DNA of 64,000 bases, from assembly GCA_964566055.1 (NCBI GenBank), contig CAZMHI010000008.1, positions 1-64,000 on the forward strand, given 5' to 3'. Of this stretch, positions 33,902 through 42,572 are shown one piece after another; within the stretch, counting starts at the first letter, position 1, and the number at the start of each line of letters is the position of its first letter. The position numbers and the translations under genes are program-made. This stretch comes from TMED23 sp964566055 (GTDB lineage Bacteria; Pseudomonadota; Alphaproteobacteria; Rhodospirillales; UBA2165). The notes below the pieces were generated by a model. The model saw only the letters and a program-made list of their open reading frames with translations. It searched no databases and had not been told where the DNA came from.

Positions 33902-35323
33902 GTGATGGATACCCACGAAACAACGCCCACCAAGCCAACAGGCGGTCGCAAAGCCTCGGTTCGGCCCTATTCTGGCTATATGCAACGGACGCCGCCGAAA
34001 AAGGAGGAGTATCTGACGGAGGTCGGGCCCGGAACGCCAATGGGCGAATATTTTCGGCGGTTTTGGCATCCCATTTGCCTTTCGGAGGAGATTGAGGATG
34101 TACCAAAAAATATCCGAATCCTGGGCGAAGATCTCGTCGTCTTTCGCGACAAATCAGGTAACGTAGGTTTGTTTCATCCATATTGCTGCCACCGGGGTGC
34201 GCATTTCGAAAATGGCATCGTTTCAGAAAAAGGGTTGCGCTGTTGTTATCACGGTTGGCTGTTTGATGTCGACGGGACGTGTCTTGAAACACCGGGTGAG
34301 CCGCCGCACTCAACATTGAAAGATAAAGTTTTCCAGGGCGCCTATCCGGCCACGGAGATCAAGGGGCTTGTTCACGCCTATATGGGGCCGCCGGACTTAC
34401 AACCCCACCCGCCGCATTACGACCTGTTCGATGTGCCGGGTGCTAAGTTTGCTCCCTTCTCGACGCCGTTTCCGAACAACTGGCTGCAAAGCCATGAGAA
34501 CAATGTTGACCCGGTTCATGCGGTTTTCCTACATCAGCGAATTACCGAACAATTTGTAGAACCTTGGGGGATATTGCCTCATTTGGTCTGGGGTCTGTCC
34601 AACAACGGCGACGGCCTCCACCACCTCGATGGCCGTCGCCTCGGTCCCGAGACTATTTGGATCCGCTTTGTACACACCCTGGTTCCCGGCTGCAGTTTCA
34701 TCCCGTCAACCTGGGATCTAGGAGACGCCCCGCTCTACTACCAACGGGCGCTTTATATGCGTTTTACCGTACCCATTGATGATGAGAACAATAATGTGCT
34801 CGGTTGGCGCGTCCACGGAGAGGGTTTCCCCGGTGGAGATCCCGATTTGATGGGGCCCGGGCGCACCGACATGGAAGGCCAGGTAGACCGCGCCGACACC
34901 CTGAGCTATGAGGAGATGCAGCGCACGCCTGACGATTTCCAGGCTCAAGGCACCTTATGGGGAGGCCAAACCTTGCCGTTCCACAAGTCGGAGCATCTCG
35001 GCACCACTGACCGGGGCGTAACTCTGATGAGAAAGACATTTCGAAACATTCTCGACGGCAAAGTCCCTGAGGCCTTCCCAAAGCCAGCCACCGAAGAGCC
35101 CGATGGCCCGAAAGCACGCATAATTTATTCTTTTGATTCTCTTGTGAGTGTCAAAGAACTCCCGGACAAAGATGCCGACTTTGAAATGATCGGTAGGCTT
35201 GGCAAAGACATGGCCGACGTCGCAGTAGAAGTGGCGGAAAGCACCGATGACCAGGGAGAACGCGACCGGCTAACGAAAGCTGCCATCAAAGAGGTGGAAG
35301 CAGCCTATCAGTCGAAGTATTGA
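33902..35323 (+). CDS. Rieske non-haem iron oxygenase, catalytic subunit (phthalate-dioxygenase-like)
   Basis: A 473-residue ring-hydroxylating oxygenase alpha subunit. The Rieske 2Fe-2S site is C-x-H-x15-17-C-x2-H, seen as CCHRGAHFENG ... LRCCYHGWLFD (about residues 97-121). The mononuclear iron site appears as HENNVDPVHAVFLHQRI, giving the D-x2-H-x4-H pattern. The N-terminal ~35 residues are polar and extended. No reductase or ferredoxin gene is adjacent, as is often so for phthalate-type two-component enzymes. GGAG precedes the ATG. It likely hydroxylates or O-demethylates an aromatic acid; paired with the sulfotransferase upstream. Confidence 0.9.
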   Translation: MMDTHETTPTKPTGGRKASVRPYSGYMQRTPPKKEEYLTEVGPGTPMGEYFRRFWHPICLSEEIEDVPKNIRILGEDLVVFRDKSGNVGLFHPYCCHRGAHFENGIVSEKGLRCCYHGWLFDVDGTCLETPGEPPHSTLKDKVFQGAYPATEIKGLVHAYMGPPDLQPHPPHYDLFDVPGAKFAPFSTPFPNNWLQSHENNVDPVHAVFLHQRITEQFVEPWGILPHLVWGLSNNGDGLHHLDGRRLGPETIWIRFVHTLVPGCSFIPSTWDLGDAPLYYQRALYMRFTVPIDDENNNVLGWRVHGEGFPGGDPDLMGPGRTDMEGQVDRADTLSYEEMQRTPDDFQAQGTLWGGQTLPFHKSEHLGTTDRGVTLMRKTFRNILDGKVPEAFPKPATEEPDGPKARIIYSFDSLVSVKELPDKDADFEMIGRLGKDMADVAVEVAESTDDQGERDRLTKAAIKEVEAAYQSKY

Positions 35324-35766
35324 TCGGTATCGGCGCCAATCTAATTCGAGGCTTCCGGTTCAAATATTCAAGTTCGGCAACAGCCAATAGTTAACAATGT
35401 CTGCTTTGGGTCATTAGCTGACTCTCTTGCGTTATGCCGATGACATCCGCTTTCGGGTGCAGTGGGGATAGGGCTTTTTACCTTCCTCAAATTTTCTAAA
35501 ATCCGCCTCCCTCAAAATTAGACGATGTTTTGTCCAATTATTTTCCCGCCGCCTTAATCATCGCATTAAAAGTTAGACTCTCAGTCAAAATCCTATATTA
35601 TGGGATTTGTTATAAATCTTTAATTCAAGAATCACGGAAGTGACATCAAGTATTAAAGAGGATGCAGGAGGGGAAATTTCATTTACACCGCCTGTAATTG
35701 GACCACCGCCACTTCATTAGAAGACGGCGCAACAAATACCTAATTTCAGATTTTGGGAGAAACTAA
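35324..35766. other. Intergenic, 440 bp, upstream of a TRAP operon
   Basis: No gene is supported. Two imperfect copies of a short motif (TCTGCTTTGGGT near 35400 and TCCGCTTTCGGGT near 35446) occur in the first third, and TATTAT near 35597 could be a -10 box. An 11-codon frame starting at 35661 precedes the TRAP binding-protein gene without further support. Confidence 0.5.
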
Positions 35767-36810
35767 ATGATTAAGAAATTTACCGCTGCGCTGACCACCA
35801 GCGCTGCCTTAGCAGGCTTGGCATTGGGCGGCATTGCCGACGCCAAAGCTGGTCAAAATTTACGCTATGCGACTTGGGATCCGCCGCATCATGAAATGCG
35901 CAAATTTGGCGTCGATGTTTGGGTCAAATCTGTCGGCAAGGCAACCGAAGGCCGCGTTAATGTCCGGATGCTGACCAAAGGTCTTGGCGCACCACCCGCC
36001 TATCACGACTTCATTAAAGACGGTGCCATTGACGTTGCACACATTATTCCAGCCTATACTCCGGGCCGATTCCTGCTCCATAAAATGGCTGAATTTCCAT
36101 TTCTGACCAACAGTGCAAAGGCACGTACCGTTGCGTATTGGCGGGTCTACAAAAAGCATTTTGAAAAAGCCAACGAAGCCAAAGGTATGAAATTGATGAC
36201 ATTCTGGGTCCATGGCCCCGGATTGATCCACAATTCCAAACGTCCGGTTACCGATATGGCAGCGCTTAAAGGTTTGAAACTCCGTGTTTCCGGCGACAAC
36301 ATCTCAGCGCTTGCTAAGTCGATGGGCGCCACCCCAATCTTTGCGCCGATTACCAAAGTACATAATATGCTGTCTAAAGGCGTGATCGATGGCGTGTTCC
36401 TGACCTATGAAGGCATTAAAAACTTCAAACTAGGTAAATTGGTCAAGTTTACGACTGTTCCCCCCGGAGGCGCCTATGCCACCGTTTTCCAAATGTACAT
36501 GAATAAAGCCAAATGGGACGGTATTTCCAAAAAAGACCAGAAAATCATCGAAGGTATTTCCGGCGAACATGCTGCAAATTATATCGGTGATGCCTGGGAT
36601 TTGGCAGACCGGAACGGCATTAAACATATGAAAGAAAATGGCATCAAAATTATACCAATGCCGGCCGCTTTCACTAATAAAGCCAAAGAAATGTGGAAAC
36701 CCCTTCAAGCTGCTTGGATGAAAAAAGCCGCAACTAAGGGTGTGGACGGTGAAGCCGCCCTCGCCATGTATAAAGCTGAGATTAAAAAAATCGAAGCCGC
36801 CAGCAAATAA
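35767..36810 (+). CDS. TRAP transporter substrate-binding protein, DctP family
   Basis: 347 residues with a signal peptide of about 28 (ALGGIADAKA). The mature sequence has the DctP fold with the substrate-carboxylate arginine in LKGLKLRVSGDNISALAKSMGATPIFAPI followed by VIDGVFLTYEG. It delivers a dicarboxylate or similar organic acid to the membrane subunits encoded next. GGGAG precedes the ATG. It is first in the dctPQM-type operon (18 bp to DctQ). The substrate is not known; the Rieske oxygenase upstream may use the imported compound. Confidence 0.94.
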   Translation: MIKKFTAALTTSAALAGLALGGIADAKAGQNLRYATWDPPHHEMRKFGVDVWVKSVGKATEGRVNVRMLTKGLGAPPAYHDFIKDGAIDVAHIIPAYTPGRFLLHKMAEFPFLTNSAKARTVAYWRVYKKHFEKANEAKGMKLMTFWVHGPGLIHNSKRPVTDMAALKGLKLRVSGDNISALAKSMGATPIFAPITKVHNMLSKGVIDGVFLTYEGIKNFKLGKLVKFTTVPPGGAYATVFQMYMNKAKWDGISKKDQKIIEGISGEHAANYIGDAWDLADRNGIKHMKENGIKIIPMPAAFTNKAKEMWKPLQAAWMKKAATKGVDGEAALAMYKAEIKKIEAASK

Positions 36811-36828
36811 GTCTGGTATTCTAAACAT

Positions 36829-37341
36829 ATGACCGAAGAAACTTCATACGCCCGGCTCCGTGAACAACTGAGCCGGGCGTTAACAATATTCGCCTCGGTG
36901 ACGTTGTTTGTCATCATGTGGCTTGTCGTCATCGATGTTGTTTCGCGTGACGCCTTCAACTATTCCATTGTTGGACTATTTGAAGTCACTGAAATTCTGA
37001 TGGGAATTTTGGTGTTCGCCGGTGTGCCAATCGTTACTGCCAATCAAGGTCATGTCGCCGTTACACTATTGGACGGATTTATCGGACCCAAACTTCGCCT
37101 TGTGCAAAAGTTTTGCGTCAATTTGCTGTGTACCGGGATTTTAGCGCTGTTTGCCTGGCGGCTTTGGGATGTCGCCGAAAAGCTAGCAGGCTACAATGAT
37201 GTCACCCTGTTTCTCAAAATCCCCTTGGCGCCGGTTGGTTATTTCATGGCCGTCATGACCATTATAAGTGTGCCGATCCAGATCGCCTTGACCTTTTTAC
37301 CGGATCGCGATCCTTCAGAAATATCAGCCGAAAACGTATAG
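36829..37341 (+). CDS. TRAP transporter small permease subunit, DctQ family
   Basis: 170 residues with four predicted membrane helices and the DctQ features VVIDVVSRDAFNYSIVGLFEVTEILMG, where R-x-x-F/N and the following glutamates recur in this family. It forms the membrane complex with the large DctM subunit. Both gaps are short (18 bp before, 12 bp after), so it belongs to one transcript with its neighbours. The ribosome-binding site is weak, pointing to translational coupling. Confidence 0.93.
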   Translation: MTEETSYARLREQLSRALTIFASVTLFVIMWLVVIDVVSRDAFNYSIVGLFEVTEILMGILVFAGVPIVTANQGHVAVTLLDGFIGPKLRLVQKFCVNLLCTGILALFAWRLWDVAEKLAGYNDVTLFLKIPLAPVGYFMAVMTIISVPIQIALTFLPDRDPSEISAENV

Positions 37342-37353
37342 GATTATTATTGC

Positions 37354-38646
37354 ATGACTGCTGCCTTTATTAGCTTTGCGGTTTTAATCGCCCTGCTGTT
37401 TCTCCGCGTTCCCGTGGCTTTTTCCATGGCCGCTGTTGGTATTATCGGCTTTGGCCAATATGTCAGCTGGCAGGGGACTTTTTCCATGGTCGGACGCCTG
37501 GCCTATGATACGGCGCAGTCCTCGGAACTATCTGTAATCCCTCTATTCGTGTTGATGGGCAGTTTTATTACTCGGGCTGGACTAGCCGACGAGCTTTATA
37601 CTGCTGCTCATGCCTGGATCGGCCACAAACGTGGCGGGCTGGCGATGGCGACCATTATCTCGTGCGGCGGCTTTAGTGCGGTTTGCGGCTCTTCCGTGGC
37701 CACAGCAGCAACCATGTCCAAAGTCGCAATGCCGCCCATGCGGCGGTACAAATACGCGGATACGCTGGCAACCGGTGCAATAGCAGCCGGTGGCACCTTG
37801 GGTATTCTCATTCCGCCCAGCGTGATTATGGTAATCTACGGCATTATGACCTCGACCGATATCGGTGCCCTGTTTATCGCCGGTATTGTACCGGGTTTGC
37901 TCGGTATCATTGGCTACAACATCGCGATTTCTATCGTTACCCGCATGAACCCGGAAATAGGCCCGCCCGGTGAACGCACCAGCTGGAAAGAACGCTTTCA
38001 GGCCTTGAGCCAGGTTTGGGGCGTATTGCTGCTGTTCCTGCTGGTCATCGGCGGCATTTATATTGGCTTGTTCACACCAACCGAAGCAGCCGGCATTGGT
38101 GCCTGTGGCGGTTTCTTCTTCTGCCTGTTCCGCAAAGCCTTATCGTGGAAGACGTTATTTGAATTGTTGGCTGACGCAGCACAGACGACCGCCATGCTGT
38201 TCTTTATCTTGATCGGTGCCCTGATTTTCTCAAATTTGATGAACGAAACCGGTATGCCGGAAACCATGGGCGCTTGGGTGACCAGCCTTGATACCCATCC
38301 CCTGGTTGTCATTTTTGCCATTATGCTGATTTATGTCGGACTGGGCGCAGTGCTCGACAGCATTGCGATGATCTTGCTGACCGTGCCGCTGTTCTTCCCA
38401 ATTGTCCTAGGGCTAAAATTGGATCCGGTCTGGTTCGGTATTATTGTTGTTGTGGTAACTGAGATCAGTCTGATCACCCCACCAGTGGGCATGAACATAT
38501 TTGTGCTCAATACCATGCTGCCCGATATCAGCACGGGCACGATCTTTAAAGGGGTGACACCTTTCTGGATGGCAGATCTGGTGCGACTGACCCTGTTGGT
38601 TCTGTTCCCGACCATCACACTGTTCCTGCCGAGATTTATGGGCTGA
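37354..38646 (+). CDS. TRAP transporter large permease subunit, DctM family
   Basis: 430 residues, about 12 membrane helices, the ion-coupled translocation subunit. Family motifs visible are IPLFVLMGSFITRAGLADELY, AVCGSSVATAATMSKVAMPPM, GTLGILIPPSVIMVIYG and, near the end, LITPPVGMNIFVLN. All are characteristic of DctM. The ATG follows AGGATT. It is last in the operon and converges with a VOC gene (6 bp gap) without a visible terminator between them. Confidence 0.95.
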   Translation: MTAAFISFAVLIALLFLRVPVAFSMAAVGIIGFGQYVSWQGTFSMVGRLAYDTAQSSELSVIPLFVLMGSFITRAGLADELYTAAHAWIGHKRGGLAMATIISCGGFSAVCGSSVATAATMSKVAMPPMRRYKYADTLATGAIAAGGTLGILIPPSVIMVIYGIMTSTDIGALFIAGIVPGLLGIIGYNIAISIVTRMNPEIGPPGERTSWKERFQALSQVWGVLLLFLLVIGGIYIGLFTPTEAAGIGACGGFFFCLFRKALSWKTLFELLADAAQTTAMLFFILIGALIFSNLMNETGMPETMGAWVTSLDTHPLVVIFAIMLIYVGLGAVLDSIAMILLTVPLFFPIVLGLKLDPVWFGIIVVVVTEISLITPPVGMNIFVLNTMLPDISTGTIFKGVTPFWMADLVRLTLLVLFPTITLFLPRFMG

Positions 38647-38652
38647 CGCTTT

Positions 38653-39195
38653 TTAAGCTTCTTCCAAGGCCGATTTCTGCCACGGGTCAGCACCGGTGAG
38701 ATCACGCACCCGTTCAAATGTCGTGGCCATAATGACGTCATCAGGCTGCATCACATCGAACGACTTGGCGAATGGATGTTCGACTTGCCACGGTGTTTCA
38801 ACGTAAAGCTCCAGCATATTGCCTTCCGGATCCCTGAAATAAAGCGACCAGGCATTACCGTGATCAAGCTGATCCACTTCCATCTGAGTTTCCTCAACAA
38901 CCCGCCGGGCGATCTCGCGTAATTCGTTTAGACCGCCAAGCCGAAATGATACTTGGTGAACGACATTGCAGTCATCTTCGCCAAACAGGGCATTCGACAA
39001 TTGCAGCTGTTGGTGAATTTGCGGATCGTTGCTGAGAAAAATAATCTCCGAATCTCCCCGCGCTGCCCCCTTTGCCATCTTGCGGCCATCGGACACGTTT
39101 AACCCCAAAACCCGCCCATAAAAGTCGATCATTCTCTCAACGTCACGAACGAATAACGCCATATGTGACAAGACCGGATGAATTTCTACTGACAC
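38653..39195 (-). CDS. VOC-family (glyoxalase/extradiol dioxygenase-like) protein
   Basis: A 180-residue vicinal-oxygen-chelate fold protein with the metal-ligand His in LSHMALFV (His13 of this start) and the glutamate in GNMLELYVETPW. A GTG start at 39195 is chosen because GGGGGA lies 7 nt upstream; the frame to 39210 begins with TTG inside that Shine-Dalgarno sequence. Members include glyoxalases, ring-cleavage dioxygenases and antibiotic-resistance proteins. It shares a 180 bp AT-rich promoter region with the divergent GntR regulator, which probably controls it. Confidence 0.88.
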   Translation of the reverse strand: MSVEIHPVLSHMALFVRDVERMIDFYGRVLGLNVSDGRKMAKGAARGDSEIIFLSNDPQIHQQLQLSNALFGEDDCNVVHQVSFRLGGLNELREIARRVVEETQMEVDQLDHGNAWSLYFRDPEGNMLELYVETPWQVEHPFAKSFDVMQPDDVIMATTFERVRDLTGADPWQKSALEEA

Positions 39196-39252
39196 TGTAA
39201 AGTCCCCCAAAACAATTTAATCACTTAACAAAAGCTTAACTTTTTATAGTTT

Positions 39253-39292
39253 TGCATAATTTAAATATTTTGCAAGATATTTTTTTTATGCA
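39253..39292. promoter_or_regulatory. Three TGCA-centred sites spaced 18 bp apart (candidate GntR operators)
   Basis: TGCA occurs at 39253, 39271 and 39289, in the contexts TTTTGCATAAT, ATTTTGCAAGATAT and TTTATGCATTTT, in the divergent region between the VOC and gntR genes. The even 18 bp spacing is more regular than expected by chance in this AT-rich DNA. Confidence 0.4.
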
Positions 39293-39376
39293 TTTTTAAT
39301 AATATGTGAGTTATAGTGCCGGACTATTTTTTCGCATCTGTAAAAAGGGACGAAAAATGGGGGAAAGGCTGGCGCA

Positions 39377-40075
39377 TTGTTAGATATTCTGGAGTCCGGG
39401 GGACAAAAAGCCGCACCTCTATCGGAGCAGGCTTTACAGCAATTGAGGAGTGATATCCTCAATGGCACCCTGGCGCCTGGCCGGCAACTCAAGCTCGACG
39501 TTCTAAAAGATCACTACGGTTTCTCGAGTTCGCCCTTACGCGAAGCGCTCAACCGTCTTTGTGCAGAAAGCCTGGTCAGCAATGAAGAGCGCCGAGGCTT
39601 TTTTGTCGCGCCTATCTCAATCGAAGACATTCAAGAGATTACGCGGCTGCGGCTTTTGCTGGAGCCGGAGGCACTTGGAGAAGCGATAGCCGACGGCGAT
39701 GATGCCTGGGAAGCTGCAATTATCTCGGCCCATTACCGCCTGGAGCGGGTCGAAAATCGGCTGACTTCACAGCAACCCTTTATCTTGGATTCTGACTGGG
39801 CGGAGCTACATGAAGAATTTCACCGAGCCCTGCTGGCAGCTTCGACATCACCAAAACTTTTGCAGATGCGGACGACACTGTTTTATCAAGCCACCCGCTA
39901 TTGGCATCTCTGGGCCCGCAATACGCCTAAGCCAGCCAAGCGTGGCTCAAATCATGAGCGGCTGCTGGAGGCCGTTTTAACCCGTGATATCCAACGCTCG
40001 ACGGATTTACTTAAAAATCATATTTCCCAAACCACCGAAATTGTCGTTAAATACATGACACAAGAAATTACCTAA
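39377..40075 (+). CDS. GntR-family regulator, FCD subfamily
   Basis: A 232-residue FadR-type regulator. The N-terminal winged HTH (SEQALQQLRSDILNGTLAPGRQLK ... GFSSSPLREALNRL) is followed by the helical FCD effector domain, where acidic and His residues (for example EEFHRALLAAS and HERLLEAVLTRD) normally bind a metal and a carboxylate. The start is TTG at 39377, with GGAAAGG 8 nt upstream; an ATG at 39357 is out of frame. It is likely to repress or activate the divergent VOC gene and possibly the GST gene 23 bp downstream on its own strand. Confidence 0.92.
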   Translation: MLDILESGGQKAAPLSEQALQQLRSDILNGTLAPGRQLKLDVLKDHYGFSSSPLREALNRLCAESLVSNEERRGFFVAPISIEDIQEITRLRLLLEPEALGEAIADGDDAWEAAIISAHYRLERVENRLTSQQPFILDSDWAELHEEFHRALLAASTSPKLLQMRTTLFYQATRYWHLWARNTPKPAKRGSNHERLLEAVLTRDIQRSTDLLKNHISQTTEIVVKYMTQEIT

Positions 40076-40098
40076 CCAAAACCAAGGGAAATCCGAAG

Positions 40099-40890
40099 AT
40101 GCTTGAACTTTATCACAACGATATGTCGACCTGCGCCCAAAAGGTGCGCCTGACTTTAGCCGAGAAAGGTCTGGAGTGGGAAGGCCACCATATGAATTTA
40201 CGCAAAGGCGACACGCGGACGCCGGAATATATTAAAATGAACCCGGGCGCCGTGGTGCCGACACTTGTCGATAACGGCACGATCATATGTGAATCAACTG
40301 TCATCATGGAATATTTGGAAGACGCCTATCCGGAAACTAGCGTGCGCCCTCAGGATCCGATTGAGATTGCCCGTATGCGGGGCTGGTTGAAACAATTGGA
40401 CGAGGGGCTTCATGCCGCTGTCGGTACCATCAGCAACAGCGTGGCTTTCAGGTATCAGACCTTGGAAGGCCGTACCGAAGAAGAAGTAATCGCTCATATC
40501 AATCTTATCCCGGATCAGGCCAAGCGGGATCGCACGATGGAAGTGACGTTCAAAGGCGTTGATTCAAGTTATTTCAAACCAGCGATAAAGCGCTGGGACA
40601 AGCTGTTTTCTGATATGGAAGAGGCTCTCAACGAACACACTTGGCTGACGGGCGACACCTATTCCCTCGCCGACATTGCTTACACGCCCTACCTCACCCG
40701 CATGGATCATGTGCAGTTTATGGATTTGTTCGAGCAGCGCCCCAAAATACTGGCTTGGTATGAACGGGTGAAAGTGCGGCCAAATTATGCGATTGGCATT
40801 GGCGATTGGATCAATGAAAAATATATTCCGCTGATGGAGGAACAAGGCAAGTTGGTGTGGCCCCGGGCCAAGGAAATACTGGCGGCTTAG
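40099..40890 (+). CDS. Glutathione S-transferase family protein
   Basis: A 263-residue GST. The N-terminal thioredoxin-like domain starts MLELYHNDMSTCAQKVRLTLAEKGLEW with Ser/Cys at the usual catalytic position and the gamma-glutamyl-binding VPTLVDNG and ESTVIMEYLE. The all-helical C-terminal domain has the N-capping motif LTGDTYSLADIAYTPYL. It is longer than most GSTs (about 210) because of an insertion in the C-terminal domain. It would conjugate or dehalogenate a substrate with glutathione, or act as a maleylacetoacetate-isomerase-like enzyme. GGGAAAT precedes the ATG. It lies 23 bp after gntR, likely one transcript. Confidence 0.92.
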   Translation: MLELYHNDMSTCAQKVRLTLAEKGLEWEGHHMNLRKGDTRTPEYIKMNPGAVVPTLVDNGTIICESTVIMEYLEDAYPETSVRPQDPIEIARMRGWLKQLDEGLHAAVGTISNSVAFRYQTLEGRTEEEVIAHINLIPDQAKRDRTMEVTFKGVDSSYFKPAIKRWDKLFSDMEEALNEHTWLTGDTYSLADIAYTPYLTRMDHVQFMDLFEQRPKILAWYERVKVRPNYAIGIGDWINEKYIPLMEEQGKLVWPRAKEILAA

Positions 40891-40916
40891 CGACCATTGA
40901 AATGGTTAATTTTTTG

Positions 40917-40935
40917 AAAGGTGCCTGGCACCTTT
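40917..40935. repeat. 19 bp near-perfect palindrome
   Basis: AAAGGTGCC-T-GGCACCTTT (40917-40935) lies between the GST and DUF2461 genes. Short REP-like palindromes of this kind are scattered in many proteobacterial genomes; no second copy is seen in this window. It overlaps no gene and lacks a long T tract, so it is a poor terminator. Confidence 0.6.
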
Positions 40936-40966
40936 GATTTTGTTAACCTTTAGAGAGAAAATAACG

Positions 40967-41662
40967 ATGGCCTCATATTTCAACGGATTCAGCAAAAACT
41001 TTTTCGGTTTCTTTAGCGATCTCGCCGACAACAATAACCGCGAGTGGTTCAACGCTAACAAAGCGCGCTACACCGACATCGTGCAAGGTGAAATGGTGGA
41101 ATTTATTACTGCCATGGCGCCGCATCTCGAAAAAATATCGCCGCACTATATCGCCAATCCAAAACGCCATGGCGGCTCTATGTTTCGCATTTACAAAGAT
41201 GTACGCTTTTCAAAAGACAAGCGCCCTTACAAAGATCATGCCGCCTGCCAGTTCCGCCACAATGCCGGTAAAGATGCGCACGCGCCCGGTTTCTATGTGC
41301 AAATCGCAACTGACGAAATTATTTTTGGCGGCGGTATTTGGAAACCACCATCCGATAGACTTAAGCTGGTCCGCGAACGCATTGCCGAGCGGCCGGATGA
41401 CTGGAAAAAGGTAATATCAAACAAACGCTTGAAAGATACCTTCGGTGGCGTCGCCGGTGACGGCTTGGTGCGGCCACCGAAAGGCTTTGATCCCGAGCAC
41501 AAATATATCGAGGATCTTAAACGCCAGTCTTATTTCGCGATGCGCCACGCCAAACCATCTGTGGCGCGCAAAAGAAATTTCGTCGAAGAGGTCGCTAAGA
41601 CTTTTAAAGCCGCCTCGCCACTGATGAAGTTTTTGGCGGCTGCCTCGGGCCATCCATATTAG
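40967..41662 (+). CDS. DUF2461 (TIGR02453) family protein
   Basis: 231 residues. Family features are FSKNFFGFFSDLADNNNREWFNANKARY at the start, RIYKDVRFSKDKRPYKDHAACQFRH in the middle and GGGIWKPPSDRLKLVR. The function of DUF2461 is unknown; it is widespread as a single-gene conserved protein. ATG 40967 was chosen (GAGAG upstream) over a TTG at 40934. It shows no signal peptide or membrane segment. The nap operon starts 110 bp downstream. Confidence 0.9.
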   Translation: MASYFNGFSKNFFGFFSDLADNNNREWFNANKARYTDIVQGEMVEFITAMAPHLEKISPHYIANPKRHGGSMFRIYKDVRFSKDKRPYKDHAACQFRHNAGKDAHAPGFYVQIATDEIIFGGGIWKPPSDRLKLVRERIAERPDDWKKVISNKRLKDTFGGVAGDGLVRPPKGFDPEHKYIEDLKRQSYFAMRHAKPSVARKRNFVEEVAKTFKAASPLMKFLAAASGHPY

Positions 41663-41696
41663 CATACTCTAATTAACACAATTTTTTTGTGGTTAA

Positions 41697-41710
41697 ATGA
41701 TCAAAGTCAA
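41697..41710. promoter_or_regulatory. FNR/NNR-type box upstream of the nap operon
   Basis: ATGAT-CAAA-GTCAA matches the FNR/Crp-type palindrome TTGAT-N4-ATCAA at eight of ten positions. Its centre (41703.5) is 41.5 bp before a plausible start at about 41745 (TAGCTT at 41733-41738 as -10), the class II activator position. Confidence 0.6.
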
Positions 41711-41772
41711 TTCTTTTAGAACTATTATATGGTAGCTTAGGCAAATCATCGTCAAAGCGAAGAGTACATATT

Positions 41773-41943
41773 ATGAATGATCTTGCTCAAGCACCTGCCT
41801 CTGAACCAGAAATGAAATCCGAGTTTAAAGCCTTTCTATTTGTCACCGTGTTATTGGCGCCGATTTTGTCGGTCATTATTGTCGGCGGCTATGGATTTTT
41901 AATTTGGATTAGTCAGATTCTTGCTGGACCGCCAGCATCCTGA
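41773..41943 (+). CDS. napE: Periplasmic nitrate reductase component NapE
   Basis: A 56-residue one-helix membrane protein. It has an N-terminal polar stretch rich in Glu (PASEPEMKSEFKAFLF) and a single hydrophobic helix of about 22 residues (VTVLLAPILSVIIVGGYGFL) ending in IWISQILAGPPAS. This length, composition and place at the head of napFDABC identify NapE, whose role is unclear but probably helps nitrate reductase at the membrane. It starts 28 bp before napF. Confidence 0.88.
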   Translation: MNDLAQAPASEPEMKSEFKAFLFVTVLLAPILSVIIVGGYGFLIWISQILAGPPAS

Positions 41944-41970
41944 AGACTCCCTCGTGAGTTAGTGAACGAA

Positions 41971-42306
41971 ATGTTCAAAGAACAAAAAAATAACGAAAAT
42001 ATCGACCGGGCAAAACGTGCGTTTTTGATCGGCAACTCCGCAGTTGTGGACAAATCCGGAAATGCTGAGGCGGAAGCTTCTCAAATTGCACGTATCAGCG
42101 GTCGATGCTTCGCTATTGATCGCGTTGCCTGTCAGATCTGTGGTGACATCTGCGAACCCCGCGCCATTAAATTCTTTTGGACATCGAAAAAAGTGCCAAC
42201 ACCACACATTCAAGAAGACGCCTGCACGGGCTGTGGCGATTGTCTTCCAGTATGTCCACCGAGCGCCATAACTTTAGTATCGGCAAAGGCAGTATCGAAT
42301 GACTAA
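41971..42306 (+). CDS. napF: Iron-sulfur protein NapF
   Basis: 111 residues, cytoplasmic, with two visible cysteine groups: C-x7-C-x2-C-x3-C (CFAIDRVACQICGDICEP) and C-x2-C-x2-C-x3-CP (CTGCGDCLPVCPP). NapF usually has three or four 4Fe-4S clusters in ~160 residues, so this is a short form. NapF helps mature or load NapA before export. A GTG at 41962 is an alternative start. Its end overlaps napD by 8 nt. Confidence 0.88.
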   Translation: MFKEQKNNENIDRAKRAFLIGNSAVVDKSGNAEAEASQIARISGRCFAIDRVACQICGDICEPRAIKFFWTSKKVPTPHIQEDACTGCGDCLPVCPPSAITLVSAKAVSND

Positions 42307-42559
42307 TAGAAAAAATGATGAGTTTCATGTTTCCGGCTATGTCATCCACGCACAACCGATCCAGGTCGAAGCAATCATTGCCGAGATTGATGAGATCGAA
42401 GGTGCGGAAATTCACGGCTCGAACGAACAGGGAAAACTCGTACTAACCCTAGAAACCTACGGTGAAAAAGATATTGCCGAACGCATTATCGCAATTAACT
42501 CCATTCCCGGCGTCATCAATACGGCGCTTGTCTATCACCAATTTGATGAAAATTCTTAA
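42299..42559 (+). CDS. napD: NapA maturation chaperone NapD
   Basis: 86 residues with the NapD ferredoxin-like fold: HVSGYVIHAQPIQVEAIIAEI at the start and VLTLETYGEKDIAERIIAINSIPGVINTALVYH. NapD binds the Tat signal of NapA and holds it until the cofactor is inserted. The ATG overlaps the napF stop (ATGACTAA), which implies coupled translation. Confidence 0.93.
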   Translation: MTNRKNDEFHVSGYVIHAQPIQVEAIIAEIDEIEGAEIHGSNEQGKLVLTLETYGEKDIAERIIAINSIPGVINTALVYHQFDENS

Positions 42560-42572
42560 GAAGGTAAAAGTC

